Under the pieces are notes generated by a model. That model had not been told where the DNA came from and searched no databases. It worked only from the letters and a program-made list of their open reading frames with translations. Position numbers and translations under genes: made by a program. DNA of 64,000 nt from Mariniflexile litorale (GTDB lineage: Bacteria; Bacteroidota; Bacteroidia; Flavobacteriales; Flavobacteriaceae): positions 1,435,501-1,499,500 of the forward strand of contig NZ_CP155618.1 in NCBI RefSeq assembly GCF_031128465.2. The letters are read 5' to 3'. This document shows positions 35,951 to 45,640 of the stretch, piece after piece (position 1 is the first letter of the stretch; each line of letters starts with the position of its first letter).

Positions 35951-37360
35951 ATGGTTAAATATGTTTCGGTTTTTTTTGTATTTATGTACCTCATTATTAA
36001 TACGTCGTGTGCGTCAAAACAGCAGCTCATGACACTAAAACCAGAACCTGAAGAAACCATGCCTTTGGTATTAAATCACGTGCCGTCGTTTATAAATGTT
36101 CCCGTTAGTGTAAAGTTAAAAGACATTGAAAATCAAATAAATGTTATTTTAAAAGGTTTGATTTATGAAGACAAAACCATCGAAGACGATAACATTGAAA
36201 TAAAAGTATGGAAACAAGCACCTATTACTATTCGAAATGATAGAGTTTCTACCAGCGAACGAATTAAAACAACTCTTCCCCTAAAAGCAGTTATAAAATA
36301 CCGAATAGGTACCCACACCATGGGTGTTAATCTATATAAAACTAGCGAATTCAACTTAAATGGCATTGTAACATTAACTAGTGATATAGGTTTGTCTAAC
36401 TGGAAATTAAAATCTAAAACACACATAACCAATTTAGAATGGAAAGAAAGCCCGTCTATGGTTGTTTATGGTAAAAATTTACCTGTAACCTATTTGGTAA
36501 ACCCTGCCATAAAAATATTTAGGGCTGATATTGAAAAAAGCATTGACAACGCCATTGAAGAATCAATGGATTTTAAACCCAATGTGCTTGCTGCTATCGA
36601 AAAATTAGCGATACCATTTAAAATGAACGATGATTACGAAAGTTGGCTTAGATTAGTGCCTATTGAAATTTATAGTACTGATGCAAAGTTGAAAAATGAT
36701 CTAGTGCTGTTAGATATGGGCATGAAATGTTATATGGAAACTGTAATTGGAAAACAACCTGAGTCTAAATTCGATGCTAAAAACATCGTTTTAAAACCGG
36801 TAAATAAAATGCCAAATCATGTTACGTCAAACATCATTGCTATTTCAACTTACCAAGATGCATCAAAAATTATAACCAAAAATTTTTCTGGGCAAGAGTT
36901 TGGTTCGGGTTCAAAAAAAGTAACGGTTAAAAAAGTAGATATTTGGCACAAAGAAGGTAAAATGGTTATTGCTTTAGATTTGCAAGGCTCTGTAAACGGC
37001 ATTATATATCTAGAAGGTATGCCGCAATATGATGTTTTAAAAAAAGAAATTTATTTTGATGATCTAGATTATGTGTTAGATACCAAAAGTAAATTGTTGC
37101 GTACCGCCAATTGGTTAGCAAAAGGATTGATCCTTAAAAGAATTCAAGAGAATTGTCGCTATTCCGTTCAATCTAACTTAGATGAAGGCAAAAAAACCAT
37201 GCTAACTTACCTTAATAATTACACCCCAATTACAGGTGTTTTTGTAAATGGAACGATGGAAGACATCGATTTTCAGAAAATAGAATTAACCAACAATGCT
37301 ATTTTAGCCTTTTTAAAAGTGAAAGGAACCATAAGTGTAACGGTTGATGGCTTAAAATAA
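35951..37360 (+). CDS. DUF4403-family lipoprotein
   Basis: The 469-residue protein has a lipoprotein signal with lipobox NTSC (Cys at about residue 20) and the DUF4403 architecture of two related lipid-binding-like beta/alpha repeats. Recognisable parts are PSFINVPVSVKLKDIENQIN (about 40-59), WKQAPITIRN, and the C-terminal GIIYLEGMPQYDVLKKEIYF and LLRTANWLAKG. The function of the family is unknown; the fold suggests lipid or hydrophobic-ligand handling in the envelope. It converges on the LD-carboxypeptidase gene with a one-base gap. Confidence 0.85.
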   Translation: MVKYVSVFFVFMYLIINTSCASKQQLMTLKPEPEETMPLVLNHVPSFINVPVSVKLKDIENQINVILKGLIYEDKTIEDDNIEIKVWKQAPITIRNDRVSTSERIKTTLPLKAVIKYRIGTHTMGVNLYKTSEFNLNGIVTLTSDIGLSNWKLKSKTHITNLEWKESPSMVVYGKNLPVTYLVNPAIKIFRADIEKSIDNAIEESMDFKPNVLAAIEKLAIPFKMNDDYESWLRLVPIEIYSTDAKLKNDLVLLDMGMKCYMETVIGKQPESKFDAKNIVLKPVNKMPNHVTSNIIAISTYQDASKIITKNFSGQEFGSGSKKVTVKKVDIWHKEGKMVIALDLQGSVNGIIYLEGMPQYDVLKKEIYFDDLDYVLDTKSKLLRTANWLAKGLILKRIQENCRYSVQSNLDEGKKTMLTYLNNYTPITGVFVNGTMEDIDFQKIELTNNAILAFLKVKGTISVTVDGLK

Positions 37361-37361
37361 T

Positions 37362-38378
37362 TTATTTTTGAAAAACAACTAAAGACTGATCACCAGTCAC
37401 AGTTAACTGAACGTTTCTTCCCAAAATTAACGCACGATTATCTTTTTCATGTCCTGCGGGCATATTAAATGCCACAGGAAAATTGTATTCCGCAAAAACA
37501 TCTAAAATAAGTTGCTCTATAGATACTCCCCAAGCCGTGGTGTTCCTTCTCACTTTAGTAATATCGCCTACCAAAACACCTTTGCAATTATCAAAATAAC
37601 CTGCGCGTTTTAAACTTTGAAGCATGCGGTCTATATGGTACTCATATTCTCCAATTTCTTCAATAAATAAAATTTTTCCAGAGGTGTCAATACTCGTTTT
37701 AGAACCTAACATCGTATGCAAAATCGTTAAATTACCACCAACTAACTGTCCTGATGTAGTGCCAATTTTATTGTATTTTGAACCTTCTAAAGTATAAATT
37801 AAAGGGGTTCCGAAAAGCGCATCTTTTAAGGTTGATATAGTTTCTTTAATAGTCTCAGTATTATCTTGTAAACTTGTGCACATCATAGCGTGTAAGCTTT
37901 CAAAACCTTGGTTATGCACTTGATTATGTAGTGCCGTTATATCAGAATACCCAATAACCCATTTAGGGTGTTTCTTAAATTTTGTATAATCTAATTTATC
38001 TAAAATTCGCACGGTACCATAACCACCACGAGCGCACCAAATGGCACTTACTTTTGGGTCGTCCATCACTTTTTGTAAATCTTCACGACGTTCTTCATCT
38101 GTTCCCGCAAAGTGATAGTTTTGGTTAAATACCTTTTCACCAACAATAACTTTTAAACCCCAATTTTGAAGTAGACTTTTAGCTTGTTCAACTTCAGCAG
38201 TTCGGTTTCTTAAAATGCCCGATGGTGCAACAATGGCAACGGTATCGCCTGTTTTTAAATAAGGTGGACGTATCAAAGTAGTAGTTTTATTAAGGATTGT
38301 ATTTTGAGCTGAAATAGTTGTATTTCCGCAGAAAAAAATAGAACAAAGTAGGATTGTTATTAATGTAATTCTAGACAT
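37362..38378 (-). CDS. LD-carboxypeptidase (S66 family), exported
   Basis: Removes the terminal D-Ala from muropeptide tetrapeptides in peptidoglycan recycling. The protein is about 338 residues from ATG 38378, preferred to a start five codons upstream. It has a signal peptide ending TISAQ and S66 motifs: GDTVAIVAPSG (about 43-53), WCARGGYGTVRIL, and VIGYSDITALHN, which carries the nucleophile Ser. LFIEEIGEYEYHIDRML provides the catalytic Glu and PAGHEKDNRAL the His. A signal peptide on an S66 enzyme is less common than the cytoplasmic LdcA form, so it probably acts in the periplasm. Confidence 0.92.
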   Translation of the reverse strand: MSRITLITILLCSIFFCGNTTISAQNTILNKTTTLIRPPYLKTGDTVAIVAPSGILRNRTAEVEQAKSLLQNWGLKVIVGEKVFNQNYHFAGTDEERREDLQKVMDDPKVSAIWCARGGYGTVRILDKLDYTKFKKHPKWVIGYSDITALHNQVHNQGFESLHAMMCTSLQDNTETIKETISTLKDALFGTPLIYTLEGSKYNKIGTTSGQLVGGNLTILHTMLGSKTSIDTSGKILFIEEIGEYEYHIDRMLQSLKRAGYFDNCKGVLVGDITKVRRNTTAWGVSIEQLILDVFAEYNFPVAFNMPAGHEKDNRALILGRNVQLTVTGDQSLVVFQK

Positions 38379-38446
38379 AATGTAAATGTACATTTTTTTT
38401 CTAATTCGCTGTCAAAATGTGTACTTTTACCGCTTCAAAATGATAT

Positions 38447-38530
38447 GTCATTCCGAGTGAAGCGTTGGAATCAATTGAATTTAAACTTTTGTTCATGAGA
38501 TTGCCACAGTTGTGCCTCCTTCGCAATGAC
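38447..38530. repeat. Palindromic repeat upstream of metG
   Basis: GTCATT (38447-38452) and AATGAC (38525-38530) close the element, whose right half reads GAGATTGCCACAG ... CCTCCTTCGCAATGACG. This matches the right half of the family described at 12259, 45641 and 48579. The final AATGACG supplies an ATG in frame with metG at 38526, which is not the true start. Confidence 0.7.
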
Positions 38531-38552
38531 GCAAAATTTACTTTACAAAAAG

Positions 38553-40652
38553 ATGAACAAACCAAAAAGATATACCATTACTTCGGCATTACCTTATACT
38601 AATGGACCAATTCATATAGGTCATTTAGCAGGTGTTTATGTGCCAGCCGATATTTATGCACGTTATTTACGCTTAACAGGAAATGACGTGATTTTTATAG
38701 GGGGGAGTGATGAACACGGGGTGCCAATTACTATTAAAGCAAAAAACGAAGGGGTGTCTCCACAAGATATAGTTGATAAATATCACGCTATTATCAAACA
38801 GTCTTTTGAAGAATTTGGGATCACGTTTGATAATTATTCACGTACTTCAGCTAAAATTCATCATGAAACAGCATCAGAATTTTTTAAAACGTTATATGAT
38901 AAAGGTGAGTTTATTGAAGAAACTACCGAGCAATTGTACGATGAAAAAGCGAATCAGTTTTTAGCGGATAGATTCGTAACAGGAACCTGCCCAAAATGCG
39001 GGAATGAAGAAGCTTATGGAGATCAATGTGAAAAATGCGGTACGAGTTTAAATGCTACGGATTTAATCAATCCAAAATCGGCATTAACAGGCAACGTTCC
39101 AACATTAAAAGAAACAAAACACTGGTTTTTGCCTTTAGATAAGCACGAAGCTTTTTTACGAAACTGGATTTTAGAAGGACATAAAAAGGATTGGAAGCCC
39201 AATGTGTACGGGCAAGTAAAATCGTGGATAGACGATGGGTTACGCCCGCGCGCCGTAACTCGCGATTTAGATTGGGGTATTCCTGTGCCTGTTGAAGGAG
39301 GAGAAGGAAAAGTGTTATATGTGTGGTTTGATGCACCTATTGGATATATTTCTTCAACCAAAGAATGGGCAAAACGCGAAGGGAAAGATTGGGAACCTTA
39401 TTGGAAGAGTGATGATACAAAATTGGTGCATTTTATAGGGAAAGATAATATTGTGTTCCATTGTATTATATTTCCAGCCATGTTAAAAGCGGAAGGCAGT
39501 TATATTTTACCAGAAAATGTACCAGCAAACGAGTTTTTAAATTTAGAAGGCAATAAACTATCCACTTCAAAAAATTGGGCGGTTTGGTTACCCGATTATT
39601 TAAAAGAATTTCCAGGGCAGCAAGACGTACTGCGTTATGCATTAACGGCAAGTGCCCCAGAAACAAAGGATAATGATTTTACTTGGAAAGAATTTCAAGC
39701 AAGAAACAATAATGAACTGGTCGCTATTTTTGGAAATTTTATTAACCGTGTAGTGGTACTAACCAATAAATATTATAACGGGATTGTACCTGTTCCTAAT
39801 GAATTTTCCCAAGTTGACGAAGAGACTTTAGCTGCTGTAAAAGCATATCCAGAAGTGATTTCAAGTTCTATTGAACGCTATCGTTTTAGAGAAGCCCAAC
39901 AAGAGCTTATGAATTTAGCACGACTTGGTAACAAGTATTTAGCGGACGAAGAACCTTGGAAAGTGGTGAAAGTGGATGAAGCACGTACACAAATTATTAT
40001 GTATGTAGCGCTTCAAATAGCATCAGCTTTAGCTACGTTAAGTGAGCCATTTTTGCCGTTTACTTCTGAAAAACTGAAAAGCATTCTTAATTTGAAACTC
40101 AATCACAATAATAGAAATGCTAGTCATGTAGAGCTTGTTGAAGCATCTCAATGGAATGACGTTTCAGTAAAAGAAGTTTTAATTCCAACAGGTCACCAAA
40201 TAGGTGAAGCAGAATTATTGTTTTCTAAAATTGAAGATGAAACCATTCAATTTCAATTAGATAAATTAGAAGCGAGTAAAAAAGCAAATGAAGTTGCTAA
40301 TAAAACAGTAGAACCACAAAAAGACACTATTTCATTTGACGATTTTACAAAATTAGATTTACGTGTAGGAACTATTTTAGAAGCTGAAAAAATGCCGAAA
40401 GCTAAAAAACTTTTAGTTTTAAAAGTAGATACAGGTATTGACGTACGCACCATTGTTTCCGGAATTGCCGAAAGTTTTACTCCTGAAGAAATAGTTGGTA
40501 AACAAGTAACGGTTTTAGTAAACTTAGCTCCAAGGGAATTACGCGGTGTAGAAAGTCAAGGTATGATTTTAATGACTGAAACCGCTGAAGGTAAATTGGT
40601 GTTTGTAAATCCAGATGATGCTAGTGTTGCAAATGGATTGCAGATAAGTTAA
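38553..40652 (+). CDS. metG: Methionyl-tRNA synthetase with C-terminal tRNA-binding domain
   Basis: Charges tRNA(Met). The protein is about 699 residues from ATG 38553, where the family sequence [25 protein letters not shown] begins; an upstream ATG lies in a repeat and is rejected. GPIHIGHL (about 17-24) is the HIGH motif and [10 protein letters not shown] (about 332-341) the KMSKS equivalent. Two CxxC zinc pairs occur in [18 protein letters not shown]. The C-terminal EMAP/Trbp111-like domain starts at about residue 595. An insertion of about 19 residues (about 515-533) between ILNL and WNDVS is made of repeat-family sequence (see separate entry). Confidence 0.97.
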   Translation: MNKPKRYTITSALPYTNGPIHIGHLAGVYVPADIYARYLRLTGNDVIFIGGSDEHGVPITIKAKNEGVSPQDIVDKYHAIIKQSFEEFGITFDNYSRTSAKIHHETASEFFKTLYDKGEFIEETTEQLYDEKANQFLADRFVTGTCPKCGNEEAYGDQCEKCGTSLNATDLINPKSALTGNVPTLKETKHWFLPLDKHEAFLRNWILEGHKKDWKPNVYGQVKSWIDDGLRPRAVTRDLDWGIPVPVEGGEGKVLYVWFDAPIGYISSTKEWAKREGKDWEPYWKSDDTKLVHFIGKDNIVFHCIIFPAMLKAEGSYILPENVPANEFLNLEGNKLSTSKNWAVWLPDYLKEFPGQQDVLRYALTASAPETKDNDFTWKEFQARNNNELVAIFGNFINRVVVLTNKYYNGIVPVPNEFSQVDEETLAAVKAYPEVISSSIERYRFREAQQELMNLARLGNKYLADEEPWKVVKVDEARTQIIMYVALQIASALATLSEPFLPFTSEKLKSILNLKLNHNNRNASHVELVEASQWNDVSVKEVLIPTGHQIGEAELLFSKIEDETIQFQLDKLEASKKANEVANKTVEPQKDTISFDDFTKLDLRVGTILEAEKMPKAKKLLVLKVDTGIDVRTIVSGIAESFTPEEIVGKQVTVLVNLAPRELRGVESQGMILMTETAEGKLVFVNPDDASVANGLQIS
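40123..40160. repeat. Palindromic repeat fragment inside the metG coding sequence
   Basis: GTCAT (40123-40127) and ATGAC (40156-40160) close a segment containing GAGCTTGTTGAAGCATCTC, which resembles a common flavobacterial repeat (GTCATGTTGAGCTTGTCGAA...). It encodes [10 protein letters not shown] in frame, within a stretch not expected from the metG family. Conclusion is from pattern recognition. Confidence 0.6.
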
Positions 40653-40737
40653 AATTTAAAACATAGACATAGTTATTCTTTTAAGCCGACTTTGAATGCC
40701 TTAAAGAATTCCTTAACTTTACAAAAAACCTAAAAAT

Positions 40738-41256
40738 ATGTTATCGAAAAATATAGAAAAAGCACTTAATAATCAGATTAAAATTGAAGCTGAATCTTCA
40801 CAAATTTATCTAGCAATGGCTTGTTGGGCAGAAGTGAAAGGTTTAGAAGGTGTTGCTGGTTTTATGTATAAACAATCTCAAGAAGAGCGTGACCATATGC
40901 TTAAGCTTGTAAAATATGTAAACGAACGCGGAGGGCATGCGCAAATATCTGCTCTTGCGGCACCAAACGTAACGTTTAAATCGTTTAAAGAAATGTTTGA
41001 AGAACTTTATAAGCATGAGGTTTTTGTTTCAGAAAGCATAAATGAATTAGTCCATATCAGTTTACAAGAAAAAGATTATTCAACCCATAACTTTTTACAA
41101 TGGTATGTTGCCGAACAAATAGAAGAAGAAGCTATGGCACGTACTATATTAGATAAGATAAATTTAATTGGAGATGATAAAGGTGGCCTGTATTTATTTG
41201 ATAGAGATATCGTTAACTTAACGGTAAGTTCGGCATCGACTTCAGGTCTTCAATAA
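40738..41256 (+). CDS. ftnA: Ferritin
   Basis: The 172-residue non-haem ferritin stores iron as ferric mineral in a 24-mer cage. Four-helix bundle ferroxidase ligands are seen in IEAESSQIYLAMACWAE (Glu17-type), SQEERDHMLKLVKYVNERG (ExxH) and YVAEQIEEEAMARTI. Length and the absence of a haem-binding Met distinguish it from bacterioferritin. A small Cys-rich protein is encoded just downstream. Iron-linked control is likely for the family, but no operator is obvious in the upstream 85 bases. Confidence 0.94.
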   Translation: MLSKNIEKALNNQIKIEAESSQIYLAMACWAEVKGLEGVAGFMYKQSQEERDHMLKLVKYVNERGGHAQISALAAPNVTFKSFKEMFEELYKHEVFVSESINELVHISLQEKDYSTHNFLQWYVAEQIEEEAMARTILDKINLIGDDKGGLYLFDRDIVNLTVSSASTSGLQ

Positions 41257-41330
41257 TTTTAACAATTAATCTTATTTAGATTTAATAAAAATAGTTATTT
41301 TTGCTCGACATTTATTTACAAATAAGTCTC

Positions 41331-41492
41331 TTGGGCAAAAAGAAACAAAAAAAGGCACTTAAAAAACTTGAAAAGGCTGGAATTAAACTTCCTAGCAAAG
41401 TAAAGAGTAGCTGCTGCGAAAAATATAAGAAAGGTGAGAATAAGCGCTGTGGAAAATGCCCCTGCTTCGACTTAATTAAAAAAGTGGCTTAG
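41331..41492 (+). CDS. Small Lys- and Cys-rich protein, probable metal binder
   Basis: The likely start is a TTG at 41331 (GKKKQKKALKKLEKAGIKLP...), giving 53 residues. An alternative TTG at 41301 overlaps a promoter-like TATTTTTG (41296-41303) and is rejected. The C-terminal half holds five Cys in CCEKYKKGENKRCGKCPC, resembling a zinc or iron-sulfur knuckle. The N-terminal half is Lys-rich, suggesting nucleic-acid contact. It is 74 bases after ferritin on the same strand and has a terminator downstream. No family is known to me. Confidence 0.65.
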   Translation: MGKKKQKKALKKLEKAGIKLPSKVKSSCCEKYKKGENKRCGKCPCFDLIKKVA

Positions 41493-41528
41493 TTTTCAAA
41501 AAGAAAAATCAAACTCATAATAATTTAT

Positions 41529-41566
41529 AAAAAGCAGATTTCATTTCAAAAAATGGTCTGCTTTTT
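41529..41566 (+). terminator. Rho-independent terminator after the Cys-rich gene
   Basis: AAAAAGCAGA (41529-41538) and TCTGCTTTTT (41557-41566) form a stem followed by further Ts, 37 bases past the stop. Confidence 0.8.
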
Positions 41567-41599
41567 GTCTATATCAAAAAAATCTTAATTAAATATATT

Positions 41600-42064
41600 A
41601 TGAAATTAATTGCCTTAAATACTTTTGTTGTACTAGTGCTATTTACAAGTTGTAATTCGTCTAAAAAAACAAACCAAATCAATTCTAAAGATCAAACACC
41701 TGAAATAAACATAACAAAAAAATCTGTTACTCTAGAAAACACAAAGTGGAAATTAGTAACACTTATGGGACAAGATGTTAGCGATAAAAATGCATTCATT
41801 AGGTTTTCAAATGAAGATGATGAGGTTTATGGAAATGGCAGTTGTAATAATTTCAGTGGCACTTACCAAATTAAAGAAGGGAACCGAATAACGCTATCTA
41901 AAATAGTAGCGACTTTAATGGCATGTGTAGATATGAAAGTTGAAAATCAATTTATGGCTATTTTAGAAAAAACGGATAACTATTCACTTAATGGAAATAA
42001 AATGACTTTAAATAAAGCAAGAATGGTTCCTTTAGCTGTTTTTGAGGTAGTTGAAACTAAATAA
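41600..42064 (+). CDS. META-domain lipoprotein (HslJ-like)
   Basis: The 154-residue protein has a lipoprotein signal (lipobox FTSC, Cys about residue 18) and a META domain covering about residues 45-150. LENTKWKLVTLMGQDV and the pattern YGNGSCNNFSGTYQI are the family hallmarks, followed by KIVATLMACVDMKVENQFM. HslJ-type proteins are envelope proteins linked to heat-shock and drug tolerance, but the mechanism is unknown. It lies upstream of two further lipoprotein-like genes on the same strand. Confidence 0.88.
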   Translation: MKLIALNTFVVLVLFTSCNSSKKTNQINSKDQTPEINITKKSVTLENTKWKLVTLMGQDVSDKNAFIRFSNEDDEVYGNGSCNNFSGTYQIKEGNRITLSKIVATLMACVDMKVENQFMAILEKTDNYSLNGNKMTLNKARMVPLAVFEVVETK

Positions 42065-42234
42065 ATTTTAAGCAAGTTGAAAACAATTGTGTCGTTTATA
42101 TTATCATGAAAAAGGTTTTCTTTATCGACAATCGACTAAAAATGGAAATATTGTAATCAAAATACAATATGATATAACGTAAATGTAATAACAGATTCGC
42201 ATCTTTGTAGAGTTAATCAAATGAAACATCTATT

Positions 42235-42705
42235 ATGAAAAAATTAATTTTATTATGCGTTGCTATAAGCTTATTAAGTTGTGGGGCTTCAAAAACTGTA
42301 AGGGTTTCAAAAAAAGTTATTAAAGGTGATTGGGTGTTAAACTCTATTACATATAACAAAGCAGGCACTTATAATGCTACTTTATTAAACGATGCATCTA
42401 AAGCATGTTTTGAAGGCAGTACATGGCAATTCGTTCCTAATAACAATACAGGAATTTATACTATTAACGGCGCCAATTGTGCTACGGGTGAAAGACATTT
42501 TATATTCACTATTCAAGAAGTAGATGCAGAAACAGGCTTATACGATTTCCTCCTTAAACCTACAAATGAGAAGCATAAATCGGAAACCAATCAGGGGTTC
42601 AGATTAAAACTTTCAGCGTTGTCCGATAGTGATATGCAATGGCAACAAACTGTAAATGTAGCAGGTAATTCATTAACTATTAACATGAATTTTTCTAAGC
42701 AATAA
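42235..42705 (+). CDS. Lipocalin-like lipoprotein
   Basis: The 156-residue protein has a lipoprotein signal (MKKLILLCVAISLLSCG, acylated Cys about residue 16). The mature part KVIKGDWVLNSITYNKAGTY opens a small beta-barrel typical of lipocalin-like lipoproteins in flavobacteria, and the body has SKACFEGSTWQFVPNNNTGI. No binding specificity can be inferred. It is 12 bases upstream of the OmpA-family gene on the same strand, so they probably form an operon. Confidence 0.78.
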   Translation: MKKLILLCVAISLLSCGASKTVRVSKKVIKGDWVLNSITYNKAGTYNATLLNDASKACFEGSTWQFVPNNNTGIYTINGANCATGERHFIFTIQEVDAETGLYDFLLKPTNEKHKSETNQGFRLKLSALSDSDMQWQQTVNVAGNSLTINMNFSKQ

Positions 42706-42717
42706 AAAAACAATCAT

Positions 42718-43422
42718 ATGAAAACAATTATAAATAAAACAGGAATATTACTTCTTACAATCGTTTTGACTTTAAGTTTAACAAATTGTAAAGCGGTACA
42801 AAATGCAAATAACAAACAAAAAGGTGGTGTTATAGGTGCCACGGGTGGAGCTATTTTAGGAGCAATTATAGGTAATAATGTTGGCAAAGGTGGTAATGGC
42901 GAATTAGGAGCTGTTATTGGTGGCGTTATTGGTGGTGGTGCTGGAGTTCTTATTGGAAACAAAATGGATAAGCAAGCTCAAAAAATTGAAGAAGAAATAC
43001 CTGGCGCACAAGTAGAACGTGTTGATGATGGTATTGTAGTTACCTTTGACGAGGGTAGTGGCGTGAATTTTGACACTAATAAATACAACATTAATGCAAC
43101 ATCTCAACAAAATTTAAACAAGCTAATCAGTGTTTTTCAAGATTATCCAGATACCAATTTATTAGTTGTAGGACATACTGATAGTCAAGGCGCTGAAGAT
43201 TATAATATGACGCTGTCTAAAAATAGAGCGAATGCGGTAACCAATTATTTAAAACAAAAAGGGGTTTCTAGTGGAAGACTTACAACCAATTGGTTTGGTG
43301 AAACTCAACCATTACATGATAATTCAACAGCAGAAGGAAGAGCAAAAAACAGACGTGTAAATATTGCTATTTTGCCTAATGAAAAAATGATACAAGACGC
43401 TAAAACACAATCAGGAAATTAA
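42718..43422 (+). CDS. OmpA-family lipoprotein with glycine-zipper segment
   Basis: The 234-residue protein has a lipoprotein signal (lipobox LTNC, Cys about residue 23). A Gly-rich zipper segment at about 38-84 contains GGVIGATGGAILGAIIG and VIGGVIGGGAGVLIG. A C-terminal OmpA peptidoglycan-binding domain at about 110-220 has VVGHTDSQGAEDYNMTLSKN and GRAKNRRVNIAI. It tethers the outer membrane to peptidoglycan, and the zipper may insert in the membrane. It follows the lipocalin-like gene by 12 bases and ends at a strong terminator. Confidence 0.93.
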   Translation: MKTIINKTGILLLTIVLTLSLTNCKAVQNANNKQKGGVIGATGGAILGAIIGNNVGKGGNGELGAVIGGVIGGGAGVLIGNKMDKQAQKIEEEIPGAQVERVDDGIVVTFDEGSGVNFDTNKYNINATSQQNLNKLISVFQDYPDTNLLVVGHTDSQGAEDYNMTLSKNRANAVTNYLKQKGVSSGRLTTNWFGETQPLHDNSTAEGRAKNRRVNIAILPNEKMIQDAKTQSGN

Positions 43423-43444
43423 AAAACAATAATTATATTTGTAT

Positions 43445-43481
43445 AAATCTCGTTTTCAATGTTATTTTGAAAACGAGATTT
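43445..43481 (+). terminator. Strong terminator after the OmpA-family gene
   Basis: A perfect 15-base stem (43445-43459 with 43467-43481; core TCTCGTTTTC/GAAAACGAGA) followed by Ts. Confidence 0.85.
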
Positions 43482-43500
43482 TTTATTTAAAACCAACCCA

Positions 43501-45627
43501 ATGAACCAACTACTAAATTTTATAAAAGTACACACACAACTTCCAGAAGTTTCCATAAAAAACACTGTTGAATTATTAAACGAAGACTGTACAATCCCTT
43601 TCATTTCCCGCTATAGAAAAGAACGTACTGGTAATTTAGATGAGGTTCAAATTGGTGATATTGTAAAATTTAAAGAACAGTTTGAAGCTTTAGAAAAACG
43701 AAAAGTTGCTATTTTAAAAGCTTTGGAAGAACAAGGCGTTTTAACTTCGGAATTAAAACAAAAAATAGAAACGACCCAAGATTTAACGACACTTGAAGAT
43801 TTATATCTCCCATTTAAAAAAAGCCGAAAAACGAAAGCAGAAACCGCCAGAAAAAACGGTTTAGAACCTTTGGCTAAAATTATTATGAGCCAAAACGCTA
43901 ATGATGTTGAATCAATTGCTTTTAAATATGTAAAAGGAGATATAAACACTGTTGAAGAAGCTTTAGAAGGTGCACGCCATATTATTTCAGAATGGATTAA
44001 TGAACGTACCGATGTTAGAAACAACATCCGTCAACAATTAGAACGTTTTGCAATGATTTCTACAAAAGTGGTGAAATCCAAAATAGATGATGAAAAAGCT
44101 CAAAAATTTCGAGATTATTTTGAATGGGAAGAATCTTTAAGTCGCATTCCTTCTCACAGATTACTCGCCATGTTAAGAGCGGAGAGCGAAGGGGTTATTA
44201 AGGCAAAAATTGACATTGACGATGAAAAAGCTTTGAATAAGATTGAAGATAGAATTATTCGTTCTAGTAATGAATGTGCAGAACAAATACAAATAGCTAT
44301 TAAAGATGCTTATAAACGTTTATTATTACCGTCATTAAGCAACGAAGCTCTGCAAATTGCAAAAGCTAAAGCCGATGAAGCCGCTATTTCAGTTTTTGCA
44401 AAAAATTTAAAACAACTTTTGTTAGGGTCTCCTTTGGGTGAAAAACGGGTTTTGGCAATTGATCCTGGTTTTGTTAGTGGTTGTAAAGTGGTGTGTTTGG
44501 ATGCGCAAGGTCAATTAAAATATAACGAAACTATTTATCCGCACCCACCAAAAAACGATGTTATTGGTGCTATGAAAAAAATTAGTTCGCTTACCGAAGC
44601 ATATCAAATTGAAGCGATTGCCATTGGAAACGGAACAGCATCTCGAGAAACGGAAGCTTTTATAAGAAAAATTCATTTTAAAAATGATATTCAGGTATTT
44701 GTAGTAAGTGAAGCAGGAGCCAGTATTTATTCGGCTTCTAAAATAGCCAGAGAAGAATTTCCTAATTATGATGTAACGGTTCGTGGTTCAGTATCTATTG
44801 GTCGGCGTTTACAAGATCCTTTAGCCGAATTGGTAAAGATTGACGCTAAATCCATTGGTGTTGGTCAATATCAGCATGATGTAGACCAAACAAATCTTCA
44901 GAAGTCATTAGATTTTGTGGTTGAAAACTGCGTAAATGCAGTTGGAGTAAACATTAATACAGCAAGCAAGAGTTTATTAAGTTATGTGTCGGGAATTGGA
45001 CCCAAACTAGCTGAAAATATTGTGGCTTATCGTGATGAAACAGGTGCGTTTACCTCAAGAAATGCTATAAAAAAAGTGCCTCGTTTAGGAGGAAAAGCCT
45101 TTGAGCAAGGTGCTGGGTTTTTAAGAATTAAATTTGCTTCAAATCCGTTAGACGATTCGGCGGTTCATCCAGAACGTTACGATTTGGTTAAACAAATGGC
45201 TAAAGATTTAGATAAAAGTGTTCAAGATTTAATTGGAAATAAAGAACAACTTCAAAAAATAGATTTAAAAAAATATTGCACAGATACTGTTGGGTTACCA
45301 ACACTTCAAGACATTATAAGTGAACTAGAAAAGCCAGGTTTGGACATTCGCGAGCAAGCCAAAGTGTTTACTTTCAATCAAAATATAAAAACTATTAACG
45401 ATTTACAAGAAGGGCAACTTCTTCCTGGAATTGTGAATAATATTACCAACTTTGGTTGTTTTGTTGATGTGGGCATTAAAGAAAGTGGACTCATTCATGT
45501 ATCAAATTTATCAGATAGTTTTGTTAGTGATGTAAACGCACATGTAAGCTTGCATCAACAAATAATTGTTAAAGTTTTAGAGGTTGATATTCCGCGAAAG
45601 CGTATCCAACTAAAGCTACATAAATAA
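43501..45627 (+). CDS. tex: Tex-family RNA-binding protein
   Basis: The 708-residue protein is a putative transcription/RNA factor. The Tex N-terminal domain (about 1-190) includes PFISRYRKERTGNLDEVQI. A YqgF/RNase H-like domain (about 320-440) includes KRVLAIDPGFVSGCKVVC. Two helix-hairpin-helix units (about 480-560) include NINTASKSLLSYVSGIGPKL. The C-terminal S1 domain (about 635-708) includes LLPGIVNNITNFGCFVDVGI. Its role in bacteria is not well defined. It is followed by a palindromic repeat and then convergent genes. Confidence 0.95.
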   Translation: MNQLLNFIKVHTQLPEVSIKNTVELLNEDCTIPFISRYRKERTGNLDEVQIGDIVKFKEQFEALEKRKVAILKALEEQGVLTSELKQKIETTQDLTTLEDLYLPFKKSRKTKAETARKNGLEPLAKIIMSQNANDVESIAFKYVKGDINTVEEALEGARHIISEWINERTDVRNNIRQQLERFAMISTKVVKSKIDDEKAQKFRDYFEWEESLSRIPSHRLLAMLRAESEGVIKAKIDIDDEKALNKIEDRIIRSSNECAEQIQIAIKDAYKRLLLPSLSNEALQIAKAKADEAAISVFAKNLKQLLLGSPLGEKRVLAIDPGFVSGCKVVCLDAQGQLKYNETIYPHPPKNDVIGAMKKISSLTEAYQIEAIAIGNGTASRETEAFIRKIHFKNDIQVFVVSEAGASIYSASKIAREEFPNYDVTVRGSVSIGRRLQDPLAELVKIDAKSIGVGQYQHDVDQTNLQKSLDFVVENCVNAVGVNINTASKSLLSYVSGIGPKLAENIVAYRDETGAFTSRNAIKKVPRLGGKAFEQGAGFLRIKFASNPLDDSAVHPERYDLVKQMAKDLDKSVQDLIGNKEQLQKIDLKKYCTDTVGLPTLQDIISELEKPGLDIREQAKVFTFNQNIKTINDLQEGQLLPGIVNNITNFGCFVDVGIKESGLIHVSNLSDSFVSDVNAHVSLHQQIIVKVLEVDIPRKRIQLKLHK

Positions 45628-45640
45628 AAAGTTAAATTAA

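Noticed and set aside
38526-38552. An upstream ATG extending metG by nine codons
   Set aside because: The extra codons come from a palindromic repeat and the following bases; family homology begins at the ATG at 38553.
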